This document shows positions 1 through 11,775 of a DNA stretch of 64,000 nt, one piece after another. Source of the stretch: Spinacia oleracea (taxonomy: Eukaryota; Streptophyta; Magnoliopsida; Caryophyllales; Amaranthaceae); assembly GCF_020520425.1 (NCBI RefSeq), contig NC_079491.1, forward strand, positions 45,374,027 through 45,438,026, read 5' to 3'. The notes beneath the pieces are model-generated. The model ran no database searches, was not told the DNA's origin, and worked only from the letters and a program-made list of their open reading frames with translations. The translations under genes and the position numbers were made by a program. Every line of letters starts with the position of its first letter. The first letter of the stretch is position 1.

Positions 1-1
1 T

Positions 2-172
2 TCAAAATTGAAGTTGATGAATTCTTACTTGTGGTCTACCATGCTACAAGAGAGGCTTAATGGATTAGCATTGATAGCAATTGAGAACGACCTTTTGGAG
101 ACTGTCCAATATGAAGACTTGGTAGATGAGTTTGCTTCTAAAAGTGTTAGACGAATGGCGCTTTTTAAGTAG
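2..172 (+). pseudogene. C-terminal end of a hAT-type transposase (partial)
   Basis: The frame opens at base 2 and runs 56 codons to a TAG at 170-172. It reads LQERLNGLALIAIEND, then a short acidic stretch and a basic end. This looks like the last part of the hAT dimerisation region in plant 'zinc finger MYM-type 1-like' (TTF-type) transposases. The rest lies outside the window, so integrity cannot be judged. The assignment rests on remembered family resemblance only. Confidence 0.6.
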
Positions 173-180
173 AAAAGATG

Positions 181-258
181 ATTGGGATGTTATTTAAATT
201 TTAAATAAAGTTTTTTTGTATTGAGATGTTATTTAAATTTTAAATAAAGTTTTTTTGT
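181..258. repeat. Two-copy 39-bp tandem repeat
   Basis: A 39-base unit containing GATGTTATTTAAATTTTAAA and a T run occurs twice, at 181-219 and 220-258, nearly identical. It sits just after the transposase stop codon and may belong to the 3' end of that element. Confidence 0.8.
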
Positions 259-327
259 TTAAATTTTTAGGCATAAAATTGTAATGCTCGTAAAGTAATA
301 TTTTGATTATCGCACTTTTTATTTTAA

Positions 328-611
328 GGAAAATTTGTAATTATTAATCCAACCTTTGCCCGGTTTTCTTTAATTAATCCCACCTATGCGATATTTCTAA
401 ATAATCCAACCTTTATAACCCAACTACTATTATTAAGCCTGGATGACCGGTTACCTGCTACAAAGTCAAGGAAAATTTGTAATTATTAATCCAACCTTTG
501 CCCGATTTTCTTTAATTAAGCCTACCTATGCGATATTTCTAAATAATCCAACCTTTATGACCCAACTACTATTATTAAGCCTGGATGACCGGTTACCTGC
601 TACAAAGTCAA
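328..611. repeat. Tandemly duplicated left terminal inverted repeat of the MULE
   Basis: The roughly 142-bp left terminus occurs twice head to tail (328-469 and 470-611) with few differences. The right end carries one copy. Confidence 0.85.
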
Positions 612-1470
612 CGTTAAAAACGTTGACAACCTAAAGTTGGTTTCCCTCCTAAAATATTGGACACGTCATCATCACTTGCCACCAAAACAAGGATTTCATT
701 TTTTTTTCAAAAAACCCTTAACCCTTCTCTTCTCTGTACCGTGTTTCAATTCCTCTCTCCTCCATTACTGTTGCTTCAACCACAATTGTACTGGTTCATG
801 ACATCATCAACGATTTTCTTATGGAAATAGGTGACTTCATCCACGCGCATTCAAATTTCGTCTCCAAAATCGTACAATTGAATGTGAACTTACGAACCTT
901 AGCGTTTTTGTTCCTTTTTTGGTAAATTTTGAATTTTGGGCTTCCTTGATGGTCAGTTCGTAAAAACCCGAGATGTTGCAATAATATAGTTTTTTTATGT
1001 TGTGGGATGTTGGTTATTGTGGTCTTGTTGAAAATTTAGAAAGAAAAAAAAACCTTGAATTTGAAGAAGATGTAGATCCAACAGGCAATTGCTTTACCCC
1101 AGCATAGCAATTGCTGATTATTTTTGATGAACTTCGAATGGAGAGGTATGAGGGATCGACAATGGTGGAGAAGAGGTAGAAGAGAAATAATGGAGAGGAG
1201 TGCAGAGATGAAGCAGAAAATCGCAGAGGAGAGAGGAACGAAAATTAAAATAGCAATTAAAGAAAATAAGGGGAAAAAGGAAAAAAAATTATAATTGTTA
1301 TATGCCACATAAGGCCATAAGGGTGAATACCGCCTATAGCAGGTTAGTAACTTGTTAGGCTTAATAATAGTAGTTGGGTCATAAATGTTGGATTATTTAG
1401 AAATATCGCATAGGTAGGCTTAATTAAAGAAAATCGGGCAAAGATTGGATTAATAATTACAAATTTTCCT
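328..1470. mobile_element. Non-autonomous Mutator-like element (MULE), 1143 bp
   Basis: The element starts GGAAAATTTGTAATTATTAA and ends with its reverse complement. The terminal inverted repeats are about 140 bp (328-469 and 1331-1470). It is flanked by a perfect 9-bp direct repeat, TTATTTTAA, at 319-327 and 1471-1479. Long inverted termini plus a 9-bp duplication are the signature of Mutator superfamily insertions. The interior (612-1330) has no recognisable transposase, so it would need one in trans. The left terminus is present twice in tandem. Confidence 0.88.
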
Positions 1471-1479
1471 TATTTTAAT

Positions 1480-2105
1480 AATAGGGGGCCCTATTTTTAA
1501 GTTTGGACAAGCTTAGAACATGGCCTCCGAAAAGTTTAAGACGACTCTGCCTTAACTATTTTGTTATTCAATTAATTATGATGTTAGTACTTTTAGTTAT
1601 GTTTTACACTAGTTTAGTTAGTAACAAAAAATTGGCTAACCGTTAGGCGAAATGATGTCATTAAAAAAAAGAAGAGAAAGTACCAGTTTGCAGTTTTGTA
1701 CAATTTGTAACAACACCACCTGATAATAACATTTCTTTTCTGTTTCTTTTTTCTTCCCTTTTCAATTTCTCTCATCATATATTCAGTGCTTAATTTTTTT
1801 TATCACTTTTCATTGGGTTTGGACGTTTTTAGGGTGATCATTTTAACTATGATCATCACTAGGAATTAATTGTAGCCACTAATTTATTTTATCTTTAAAT
1901 TTAAATTAAACAATATTATTTTAATGATTTAAATTGTTTTTATCTTTTAATTAAAATCCCCAGTTTTGTTATGAAAATAGTTTTTATAGTTTCTGAATTT
2001 TCCAAAATTAATTATTTGTATTTTATTAAATCAATAATTAGGAAAGTCAATCAACAATTAACTTAATTTCTATCTCCTCTTGCTTAAGCTAACCAACAAT
2101 TACCA
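1480..2105. other. AT-rich spacer with no recognisable gene
   Basis: I see only AT-rich sequence here, with one short inverted motif near 1833-1855 (GATCAT and ATGATC). There is no coding signal and no clear transposon end. Confidence 0.5.
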
Positions 2106-2619
2106 TTGACTATCGTCGGAGTACCGTGGTATCCGGTGGCCGGCAATCCGACCCCAGCTGTTCTTCATCGTTCATTTGCATTGGTATCGTTCATCGTTCA
2201 TCGGGAACTTCTAGGTTTTGGGTTTTGTCTGGGGTTGGTCGTTCGTCCTTCATCCAAATTTTTGGGTTTTCCTAGATCTGAAAATCAATGGGATGAAGAA
2301 GATGAAGGTGTTGATGATATTGAAGCAAATAGCAATGAAATTCGGTGCTTGTTTGGGAATTTACAACAATTATTGGTTGTCATGCTCGGAGAATCGAGAA
2401 ACGACGGGCCTTGGTGGTCGGCCGGACAAAATGGATGAACGACTGAACTGGAAATCTCTGGGAGTGGGTTTATTAAATCTGGATAGCGCCGATGGTTTGA
2501 AAGGTTTTAGAGCATTCTTGTCGATTAAATGGTTGTCGCGACTGGAAATTGTAGCTATGGAAAAAGTTGCAGGTCGGCCGCCGTCATGGGAGAAAGAAGG
2601 AACTGAGATATGTTACTGA
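2106..2619 (+). other. Unassigned GC-richer segment, possibly a captured gene fragment
   Basis: About 500 bp is richer in GC than its surroundings. Two overlapping open frames (2106-2438 and 2218-2619) have no domain I recognise. Part reads as an acidic peptide around 2290-2330. It may be a transposon-captured exon or decayed gene. Confidence 0.3.
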
Positions 2620-3189
2620 CTGTAGTATGTAGTATCCAAACACTTGGTTTGACGTTACCATCCTTATGTATATGGACATTACCAACATCATGTATGGTTA
2701 TTACCTAATATGATATAAAAATGATGATTTAGGACAACATGTCCGTAATTTCCCCCCTATTTTCTTCCAACAGTGAAACACTTTACTCTGTTTCCCGCCT
2801 TCTCCCCATGATTAACTTGTTTAACCCACTCCAAAAATTGTATATTCAACCCATAAATCTATAATTCTGAAACCTAATTTTGTGCTCTTGAATTTCATTT
2901 CACCGCCTTTCATTTATCTGTCTTTGTAACCCACTCCTCAGGTGAATTTCTAAACCTAACTAAATTGTACATTTATTTTGTAATTAGTAGAATTTATGAT
3001 GATTATAAGATCCTTGTTTCTTTGTAAATGTAGGCGGAGGTTTCCTGATTACTTTCCAAATAAAAGTTAGTAACGGCAAACTAGGATCGTTGTCATGTCC
3101 AAAGAGATACAAGATGCAAATGGAAAGGGTTCCCATGAAAGTATTCTATAAGTAAATATATTAAATTGTGAATTACAAAACTCTTCATT
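2620..3189. other. Spacer, nothing recognised
   Basis: AT-rich sequence without a supported gene, terminus or repeat. The last part may be eroded sequence of the gypsy fragment that follows. Confidence 0.4.
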
Positions 3190-3666
3190 TTAGTTTGGAT
3201 TTGGACAATTGATTATTTGTTTTCTTTTCCTCCCCATGCCTAGTGGCATTCCAGGGTAATAGCCTTCAGACAACATCATGGCTGGGCTTATCAGGAACGA
3301 GTGAGGATCCAGGAATGCTGGATCATGCTCTTCAATAGTTTGGACGGTTTCGTCCATTTGGTATCCATACAAGTCGTTGTTTAGACCCGTGATTTGGGCT
3401 AGTAATTTGTCTATTATTGAACAACTTATATCGAGAGGTGGAGCATATATGGCTATTGTTACTCCATTGTGGTTAAGCTTAACCATTTGGTGCAGGGTTG
3501 ATGCTACACCCCCTAAGTCATGGAGCCAAGGGCGTCCAAGTAGGAAATTGAAAGTGGGATTGATGTCCACTATTTAAAATTTTGTAGTGCGTGCTTCAGG
3601 TCCAGTTTGAATGGTAAGACTGATTTTTACCATTAACTGATGTTTTAGAATTGTCATAGGCCTGTA
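3190..3666 (-). pseudogene. Ty3/gypsy protease-region fragment, left part
   Basis: Minus-strand translation from 3570 downward begins DINPTFNFLLGRPWLHDLG, the stretch that follows the retroviral-type aspartic protease in many plant gypsy polyproteins. Upstream, near 3570-3660, the pattern continues (IQTGPEARTTKF, AYDNSKTSVNG), but a stop codon and a one-base frame change interrupt it. The matching upstream piece lies at 6571-6660, beyond an inserted MULE. The segment is dead. Confidence 0.75.
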
Positions 3667-3929
3667 CCCAAATTTTTGGCTGCATAGCTATGCATGCAAT
3701 TCTGCATGCATATGAGCTTCAATGCTTCGTTTTAGTAGTTTCAGCCTTCTTTTTTTAGTGCATTATTATGTTTCCTTTTTTTAAAAAAAAAAAAAAATTA
3801 AAATTTTTTATTACACATGTTTTCCAGAAAAAAACATCTCATTATTTTAGTAAGCTGGAAGCACACATAAGGAACAAACAAATGGACATTTAAAGTAATT
3901 TAATGAACATTCATGTTCAGAAAATGAAG

Positions 3930-4212
3930 ATGACATTTATTTTCTATCTCCATCCTCTATTTTAGTGGTTGTTGCCTCTTCTCTTTCTAGGCTTCTAATT
4001 TTTCAGCTTCCTTCCTTTCGGCTTCCACTTTTTTCGCTACAACGATCTCTTTTCTCTTTCTTTTTCTTACTTATTTGTAGATTCTTTTTTGGTTGCTCCT
4101 GCCTTCAATTCTTCTTCAATTCTTACAGCCTCTCTTAATACCATATCTTCCATTTCTAAATCAGCCTTCTTCTTTTGTTGTCGCATTCTTATTAAACTTT
4201 TCCTTCTTGCAG
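3930..4212 (-). pseudogene. Lys/Glu-rich coding remnant inside the MULE
   Basis: Minus-strand translation contains RMRQQKKKADLEMEDMVLRE followed by further charged, coiled-coil-like residues, then stops. It has no named domain. It could be the last exon of a gene carried by the MULE, whose first exon may be at 6190-6400. Confidence 0.35.
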
Positions 4213-4219
4213 AAAAATC

Positions 4220-5680
4220 ATAATGTTTTTAATTGAACATTATTCTGTATAAGTTGAACATAAGACTTGAGAAACTGAACATCACACAAAAGTATTCTTA
4301 TTTATGAAAATATCATAGTTTAATTAATAAGTTGAATTTAATTGAACATGAGAGTTGAGAAACTGAACATCACACAAAAGTGTTCTTATTTCTGAACATC
4401 ATCTTTTATAAATTGAATTTTATATTTTATAAGTTGAACATGAAAATTTATAAACTGAACATGACAATATTTAGACAACGCCACTTTTGATATTTTAGTA
4501 AAGAATAACAAACATCTTCTTTTTACTGTTGCTGCTTGCATTTTAGTTGAACATGACTCTGTACATAATTCTTTATAAATTGAACATGAGACTTGAGAAA
4601 CTGAATTGAACATCACACAAAAGTTTGAATATATATTAGTTTTATAAGTTAAATTTAGCTGAACATAATTTTGTATAAATTGAACGTAAGACTTGAAAAA
4701 CTGAACATCACACAAAAGAGTTGAACATATCATAGTTTTATAGGTTGAATTTAGTTGAACATGATAAATTATAAACTAAACGGGGATCCCTTTTTAGTGG
4801 CATATTCATCTTACAAGGAAAACACCCAAAAGCAAAGTATCCTTACACTCATCCACTACCTTACACAAAATTCTCAGTGTATATTATCAAAGCAAACGCC
4901 ATCAACAATTTTATAACTCCTGGAATTTCAATTCCAATACAAATCACACTAATTTCTTTAATAAGTTGAATTTAGTTGAACACGATTCTTTATAAGTTGA
5001 ACATGAGACTTGAAAAACTGAACATCATGCAAAAGTGTTCTTATTTATAAACATATCATAGTTTAATAAGTTGAATTTAGTAGAATAAAATTCTTTATAA
5101 GTTGAACATGAGACTTGAGAAACTGAATATCTTGTTATTATTAATTTCATCAACAATATTAATTTGAACATCTACTGTTACAATTTGAACATGATAATTT
5201 TATACAACACCACTTCAGATCATTAAAAATAATGACCATCTACTTATAAAATCTGAACATGATTAAATTTCAAAGACACAACAGGAACATTTGACATATA
5301 TACCTTTACAACTTACACACAGAAGCTAGATTACTTTCATAGAGTTCATCATTTCCAAGGCCTTTAACTGTCGGCTAACTATTTTTAGGTCTGCATTTCA
5401 AGAGGAAAGTAAGTAAGCTAATCGTATTCACAAAAAAAAGTGAACTAATATTAGTAAACTAATCGTATTTAACATATACGTAGTATTAGTTTTATATGTT
5501 AAATTTAGTTGGACATGATTTTGTACATAATTCTTTATAAGTTAAATTTAGTTGGACATAATTTTTTATAAGTTGAACATGAGACTTGAGAAAATGAACA
5601 TCACACAAAAATGTTATTATTTGTGAACATCGTCTTTTATAAGTTGAACATGATAAATTATAAACTGAACATAACAAATT
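4220..5680. repeat. Degenerate GAACAT-rich repeat array inside the MULE
   Basis: Units such as TTATAAGTTGAACATGAGAC and GAGAAACTGAACATCACAC recur many times with variable spacing over about 1.4 kb. The short core TGAACAT is the most conserved part. No strict period is visible. Arrays like this can arise by slippage or serve as transposase-binding sites; the sequence alone does not say which. Confidence 0.75.
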
Positions 5681-6189
5681 CAGAATTAATATTCAGAAAT
5701 AACTAACACAACCACCAAGAACGACAATCCTAACCACAATATACTAACAACAACATTATCAAGTTACCATGTGTAGTTCATTCTACAATTCTGAACATCG
5801 AACTTTATAAATTAAACATGCAAGGTGATAGATCTGAAAGGCTGAAAAAACTAAAATTCACTGGAATTGAAGAATGAAACTAACCAAATCCAAATAATAA
5901 AATTAATCTACAAAAATCAGAAATTCCTATTATAATTTTTGCTGAAACTGAAATTTAATCAATCAAAGAAAATAAGTTAAAAAGTAGAATCGAAACATTA
6001 AAAAAATTATACTAGTTTACCGCAACTAATTGAACTACTCCATCTAAAGGAATCAAAAAAAACATTCAGATCTAATAAAAATGGACGAAATAACTAATTT
6101 CGAACTAATATATTTTGTATATTAACACTTAAACGCAATTAAACTAAAGAAAAACACAAACAGAAATGAAAATGAAAAGAAATAATACC

Positions 6190-6430
6190 AGATTTCTTCG
6201 GCGTTAGCGACGACGTTCGGAGAAGCGTTCGTCGATGTTCGGAGAAGGCGTTAGTGCCGGTGGCGGAGAAGGCGGTGGCTCGCTTGGGAGGTGGCGCGGT
6301 TGTTTGGTCGTAGCTAGAGAAAATCGACGGCTGCGACGAAAAGTGGAGGGGAGGAGGCTGGATTGTTTGGGAGGAGAGAGAAGGAGTGACATCAATGGAG
6401 GAGAGAGAGTGAGAGGTTTTTGATGATTCA
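6190..6430 (-). other. GC-rich exon-like block near the right end of the MULE
   Basis: A 240-bp GC-rich stretch contrasts with AT-rich flanks. On the minus strand an ATG at 6395 opens a 63-codon Ser/Pro/Arg-rich frame of low complexity ending near 6204. It resembles a captured first exon or leader. No family is recognised. Confidence 0.3.
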
Positions 6431-6570
6431 GAAAATGGTGAGAGGTTAGAGGAGAGAGAAAATGGGTATTTTATATAGAATAGGAATGTGATTTTTTTTC
6501 CCAGAAATACGGTCGTTTAATTGCATATGCACGCATAGATGGGTGCATAGCTATCTATATATTAATTATT

Positions 6571-6670
6571 ATAGGCCTGTATTCCTTGAGTAGACGACAC
6601 AAAGTCAGTGTCTTTCATGCCCAAGAATCGAGCTGTTCACAATGGACACACTAACGGTTAAGATTTTTAA
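6571..6670 (-). pseudogene. Ty3/gypsy protease-region fragment, right part
   Basis: Minus-strand reading gives KDTDFVSSTQGIQAY up to the 11-bp duplication. It is continuous with the fragment at 3190-3666 once the MULE is removed. The sequence upstream of about 6670 is no longer recognisable. Confidence 0.65.
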
Positions 6671-7226
6671 TTGAACTCGTCAATTTGTTCATTTATATGG
6701 CAAAAAGGATTAAATACGAATCCTTGATATATTCTCAAATTTCACTTATTCTTACAAAATTACAAAATAATACCACCTTTTACATTTGCTAAAAATAACC
6801 CTAAAAACATGGGATTATTCCAAATAATCCAAGGTCGGGATAAATGTAAGCGAAACTCAGAACTATTAATTCCAAACTTTTCCCCCAAAAAAAAAAAGAA
6901 AAAAGTTCAGCAGCTGTCAAAGGTAGCTTTAAATATTCATAAAAAAAAACCTGGAAATTTCTTTATGTCTCTTCTACCTCTTCCCTCCCAATCCCCAACG
7001 ATTCTTGTTTGTTTAGGAGTTGTTTGGGAGAGTGCATAAAAATCCTTTCCCTAAACTACACTCTTCTACTTATGACTAGATACATCTCTTCCCTTGTTTT
7101 CTTCTTCCTATGATTTTAAGGCGTGGAAATTATTTTCTCCCTCCTTAAAACAGCCAAACAGGGACTAATTTTCTTCCCCTATATTTTTTTGTTGCAGTTT
7201 CTTGTTAATAAGGCTGAAGAACAGTC
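6671..7226 (+). promoter_or_regulatory. Upstream region and probable 5' leader of the transporter gene
   Basis: AT-rich sequence passes into pyrimidine-rich leader sequence near 6960-7200. The stretch ATTTTTTTGTTGCAG at about 7183-7197 looks like a splice acceptor, so a 5'-UTR intron ending roughly 30 bases before the ATG is possible. No TATA box can be assigned with confidence. Confidence 0.35.
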
Positions 7227-10200
7227 ATGATTTCTTTGGTAATTGGCAATGGATTAATTTCAAACCCAGTGTTATTAAAACAAAATCCAGCAAAAATCCC
7301 CAAATCATCCTCTATTTCCTTGAAATTACCCATCATTTGTTTTAATTCCCAAACCTCAAAATTCCTTACCCCTTATGATTTTATCAACAAATTATGGAAA
7401 CCCAATTCAAAAAAATATACAAATTCTGTTGTTATTGCTCCAAAAAGTAAGAGTAGGAGGGGTGATGAGACGGTTGTTGACATAAAAAAGATTGGTTTAA
7501 GTAATAGTAGAAAACAAATGGTGGTTTTGTGTGGGTTGGGTTATTGGGTTCAAGGGTTTAGGTGTTTTCCATGGTTAGCTCTTAATATTCATATGGCACA
7601 GAATCTGAATTTTGACCCTTCAACTTTGCAATTGGTGCAAAATTGTGGTAACCTTCCAATGGTGGCTAAACCCTTGTATGGAATTTTATCTGATGCTCTT
7701 TATATTGGTTCTGCTCATAGAATTCCATATGTTTGTATTGGAGGTTAGTTTCTTTCTTCACTCTTTTGCTTGCATTTTATTTTTAGTTGCTTACATCTCT
7801 GTTATTTTTAGTTCGGAATTATTCATAACATTCACTGTTTTACAATGTATGGAGAAGTTATCGTATCTAAAATAGAACGATTCATGAACAATGATTTATG
7901 ATTGAATTTGTCAATCTGTCACTTGTACTTAAAACAGTTTTAATTACCAAGGTTTAGAACAATGTCACACTGACAACTACGTTTTGGCGGAGGGAAATGG
8001 GCCTGTATGATACAAGGATATGATTTTGTGTGTGCTATTCTTGTTCCTAATGTTGAATGTCTTCTTGACTCAATCATGTTAAATCTTGTTGATTCTGGTA
8101 AATTAGTGCATTACATTTTTACAGTGGCAACGAATACAAAATTGTCACTTTGAATCGATTAAAAGATAGAAAGGGGCATAAAAAAGTGAAACCGAGGAAG
8201 TAGTACTTCCTGGTTTATCAAATGTAGTCAGATTCTGGTTTATGTGTAAGAAAGTGATGTAAATTGAAACAAGAAGTTTTGAGTACTCTCTCTTATTAGA
8301 AACAAAAGGACTCATTTGACCGATCCTATCAATCATGGCTTTAATCATAATACATATTATCATATCATAATGAAAACTGTTACTCCCTCCGTCCCCTTTA
8401 GTTTGCCTCATTTTCGGTTTCTTTTTAAAATTTTGGTTGAGTAGTGTCTATAGGAAACAAATTTGGTGGGACCAAATATATTGAATGTGAGAGTAAAAAG
8501 GGTCCCCGTTTTCATTTTTATTATCGGGCAATCTTTTAGGGACATCCAAAAAGGAAAGTGGGGCAAATAAAAGAGGACAAAGGGAATAGTTTTACAAGAC
8601 TATAGCTTGAGATAAAACAAGTAATGTTGTTTACATTTGATGATTCCATACACATTTGACAAAATGTAAGCGCGCTTTGAGTAAAGTTAAATGAGGCGTA
8701 ATATTATGAAAGAGAGGTAATACTATACTTTGATGAAACGAGTTGGATTGAATTATGAATGTTTTGTGTTGCAGAGGATTTGAAATGAAAATTTTGGGAG
8801 TATGAGGTTGTAATGAGCTAGGTTATTTTTATTCTTTGAACTTAAGTGCGTAGAGGTTGCTAGTCCAGGATTTTTCTCCCAACTTTTTCCTTAATATAAT
8901 ATTAGTGTTAAGGAAGAAAAACAAGGCATATTTAGAACTGCTCATGTCAGAGCTAGAATTGGTCTAGTTCCTCTTATGTAACCTAAGGGAATAGTTATGT
9001 GCTTTATTTTGGCTTGGCCCTATAGAGGCTGACCTTTTCGGTTCTTGGCTCCATCTATCAGAAGAGATGGAATGGTAATGTTATGCCTCCATGGGTTTCC
9101 TCTTGCAGGCTTGACTAACAGGGTTGATAGCCGTCCGTCAAATTCCATATTAGGTTTTTAAACCAGACCACCCGGGCTGCAGGTGAGGTAGCCTCCCCAA
9201 TTTGATTATCTATGATTATGATTCTACAGGAGCTATACTTTTCTTTGATCCATTTACTTAATCGTGTAGGATATGTTCATGTTAATCTTATGCTAGCATC
9301 ACATATTGGTTTCATAGAAGCTTGACATAGGAAGAGTGGAAGAGAATCATATATTACCTTCATCTGAGGGTGACTTTTAGCTGAATTTAACTATAGTTTT
9401 GCAGTTCCATTTTTTTTGCGCCTCAAGGCTAAGCCAAATTTGTTGACGCTCATAAATAAGTTCATACTGTGTAGTTATTTTGCAGGTGTTGTCATGGGGA
9501 CCATTATCTTTGATTCCATTTGTGGGTGAAGCCCTTCCTACTCTTATGGCATGTGTTCTTCTCAGTAATCTTGGGGCAGCTATCACAGAGGTAGCACAGG
9601 ATGCTCTTATTGCAGAATATGGACAAAAACACAAAATTGTTGGAATACAGTCGTATGCATTCATGGCAATAGCTGTTGCAGGAATTCTAGGCAACTCATT
9701 GGGCGGTATACTAGTGTCGAAAATACATCCTAGGGCTCTATTGTTAATTTTTAGTCTCTTGCTGTCTGTTCAGCTTTTGATTTCCTTATTGACAAAGGAG
9801 GAGTCCCTCGGTTTACAAAAGCCTTTAAGTGCCGATCAAAGTTCCATTAGTTCAACCTTGAGCAATATCAAGAGACAGTTTTCTAGTCTTCAAGTTGCCC
9901 TGAGTGAGGATAAGATATCTCGCCCTCTACTTTGGGCGGTAGCTTCCATTGCAGTGGTGCCGATGCTCACAGGATCTATCTTTTGTTATCAAACACAGTC
10001 CCTTAATCTTGACCCTTCAATTATTGGAATTTCCAAGGTAATTGGGCAGATGCTGCTATTATCTTTAACTGTGCTCTATAATCGATATTGGAAAAATATT
10101 CCAATGAGGAAGTTGATCGGCAAAGTACAGTGCTTGTATGCTTTTTCTCTCCTGCTGGACCTTATTCTAGTGAAACAAATCAACCTAAAGCTAGGAGTAC

Positions 10201-10643
10201 CAAACAATGTATTTGTTTTGTGTTTTTCGGGGTTGGCTGAAACCATAGCCATTTTCAAAACAGTACCATTTTTTGTGCTTATTGGGAGCTTATGCCCTTG
10301 GGGATGTGAGGCTTCAGTTACTGCATTCCTGGCCTCAGCTTTGACTTTGTCATCAATTATTAGTTGTTTCTTAGGCATTGGATTGACTTCTATACTTGGT
10401 ATAACCTCTGACAATTACTCTGGCCTCTCTGTTGGGATCATGTTGCAGAGTTTGGCTGCTTTAGTGCCTTTATTTTGGATCAACAACCTGCCGATTACAC
10501 AACTTTCAGTTGAAAAGGAAAAGGAAAAGGAAAGAAAGAAAGGAAGGAGTAAAAGGAGTCGAAAAAACCGGAGAGTAGGAAGAGTACCACTTAACTCAAT
10601 CTTTGCTTATCGGCGAGAAAGAGAATCAGAGTTAGAAAGATAG
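7227..10643 (+). CDS. Probable folate-biopterin transporter, chloroplast type (BT1/FBT family)
   Basis: The CDS joins 7227-7743 and 9475-10643: 1686 bases, 561 residues. The donor is GGAG|GTTAGT. The acceptor is TGTGTAG|TTATT, chosen because it keeps the frame (IPYVCIG joined to VILQVLSWG), as expected for the family. A second AG at 9484-9485 would shift the frame. Residues 1-110 are Ser/Lys/Asn-rich and acid-poor, like a plastid transit region. The family block GNLPMVAKPLYGILSD starts near residue 141, and exon 2 encodes a run of hydrophobic helices including LMACVLLSNLGAAITEVAQD. These major-facilitator proteins carry folates or pterins; plastid envelope location is inferred. The last 40 or so residues are strongly basic. 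The closest Arabidopsis group is probably FBT8/FBT9-like, from memory. It looks intact, and the substrate is unproven. Confidence 0.88.
8383..8586. mobile_element. Stowaway-type MITE in the transporter intron
   Basis: A 204-bp element has inverted ends CTCCCTCCGTCCCCTTTAGT and the complementary ACAAAGGGA-type right end, flanked by TA at 8381-8382 and 8587-8588. TA target duplication and these ends are typical of Stowaway (Tc1/mariner-derived) MITEs. It lies between exons 1 and 2 and leaves both splice sites untouched. Confidence 0.82.
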
Positions 10644-11445
10644 TAACGTTGTAGATTTTGTTATTTTTACAGAAAACAGTAAGTCAGGATGACTTTTGTT
10701 CTTGAATGAAGTAGGATAATTCAAAGAGCTTCAAGAACTGCACTGCTGCTGATTTGCTTGCTTTTGGGGGGGATCAACAAGGAGATAGGTGGTTATTCTG
10801 ATGCAAGTTACTTCCTGCTGAAAATGCACTTGAGATCATTATCCTAATCTATGGTGTAAGTGTCACCAGTTTGTTCAGTTGAACTAGAATATGCTGCATA
10901 TAAGTTGCTCAAGGCTCATCTGGGTTAAAAGGTGTTAATCAAATTGTATTTCAATTGTATTTCCAAATTCCGGATGCATTTAAATTGTCTTGGAAAAGTA
11001 GTCAAGAGTAATAGGTTATTGACTTGATACCAAGTAAATTGTTACAGAATGAAGCTAGAAAGTTTTGATAGGAGCTCTTGGTTTTGGCACCAAATTCTCT
11101 TGTAATTGTTGATTCATTTATATAAATAATCAACTGTTTTTTCCCTGCCACTAGTCACTACTAGTACTTAAAATATAGCCTACTCCAATTCTCCAACATA
11201 TAAAAACCGTGAATGGAAATATGTTATTGGTTAATGGTTAATGGTTAATGGTTAATGGTATAGGCTGATTGCAGTTTGGTATTATGGCAGGAGAAGGTGT
11301 TTACAACATGAGATGGAAGGTTGTATGTGTCTACCAAAGTAAATGTGTTTGATAAAAGTGGGTTCATTTACTCCCAGTGATGCATTTTGTCCATCCTTGT
11401 AAGGCCAACTTGTTCCCAAAGTATCTTCATGAGCAAACCCTCTTA
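10644..11445 (+). other. 3' UTR and downstream flank of the transporter gene
   Basis: No coding potential. The first few hundred bases are probably 3' UTR. A short tandem run of GGTTAATGGTTAATG units lies near 11229-11258. No other gene signal is visible. Confidence 0.4.
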
Positions 11446-11575
11446 GGCCCTGTTCTTTAGAGTTGAACTGAACTGAATTGAACTGCACTGAACTGAACTG
11501 AATGCTCCTGAACTGAACTGAACTGAATGCTCCTAACTGAATTGAACTTAACTTAACTTAACAGAATATATTACC

Positions 11576-11775
11576 GAAATAAATAATAAATAATAAATAA
11601 TAAATAATAAATAATAAATAATAAATAATAAATAATAAATAATAATAATAATAATAAATAATAAATAATAAATAATAAATAATAAATAATAAATAATAAA
11701 TAATAAATAATAAATAATAAATAATAAATAATAAATAATAAATAATAAATAATAAATAATAAATAATAAATAATA
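11576..11775. repeat. Long AAT/ATAA microsatellite
   Basis: About 200 bases of near-perfect AAATAAT heptamer repeats, interrupted by a short pure AAT run near 11640-11658. Confidence 0.95.

Larger units (their letters stand above)
3667..6570 (-). mobile_element. Mutator-like element of 2.9 kb inserted in the gypsy fragment
   Basis: The 11-bp sequence ATAGGCCTGTA occurs at 3656-3666 and 6571-6581. Deleting one copy and everything between restores a continuous gypsy frame, so the boundaries are firm. Near each end, 16-17 bp inside, lies an imperfect inverted motif: ATAGCTATGCA, eight variable bases, then TGCRTGCATATG. An 11-bp duplication fits the Mutator superfamily. The outermost bases do not pair, so this would be a MULE with weak inverted termini. 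Inside, reading on the minus strand, are an exon-like GC-rich 5' block, a long GAACAT-rich array and a Lys/Glu-rich 3' segment. Confidence 0.75.

Noticed and set aside
9486..10643. Transporter exon 2 starting after the second AG (9484-9485)
   Set aside because: Joining there to the 7743 donor shifts the frame. The AG at 9473-9474 keeps it and restores the family sequence.
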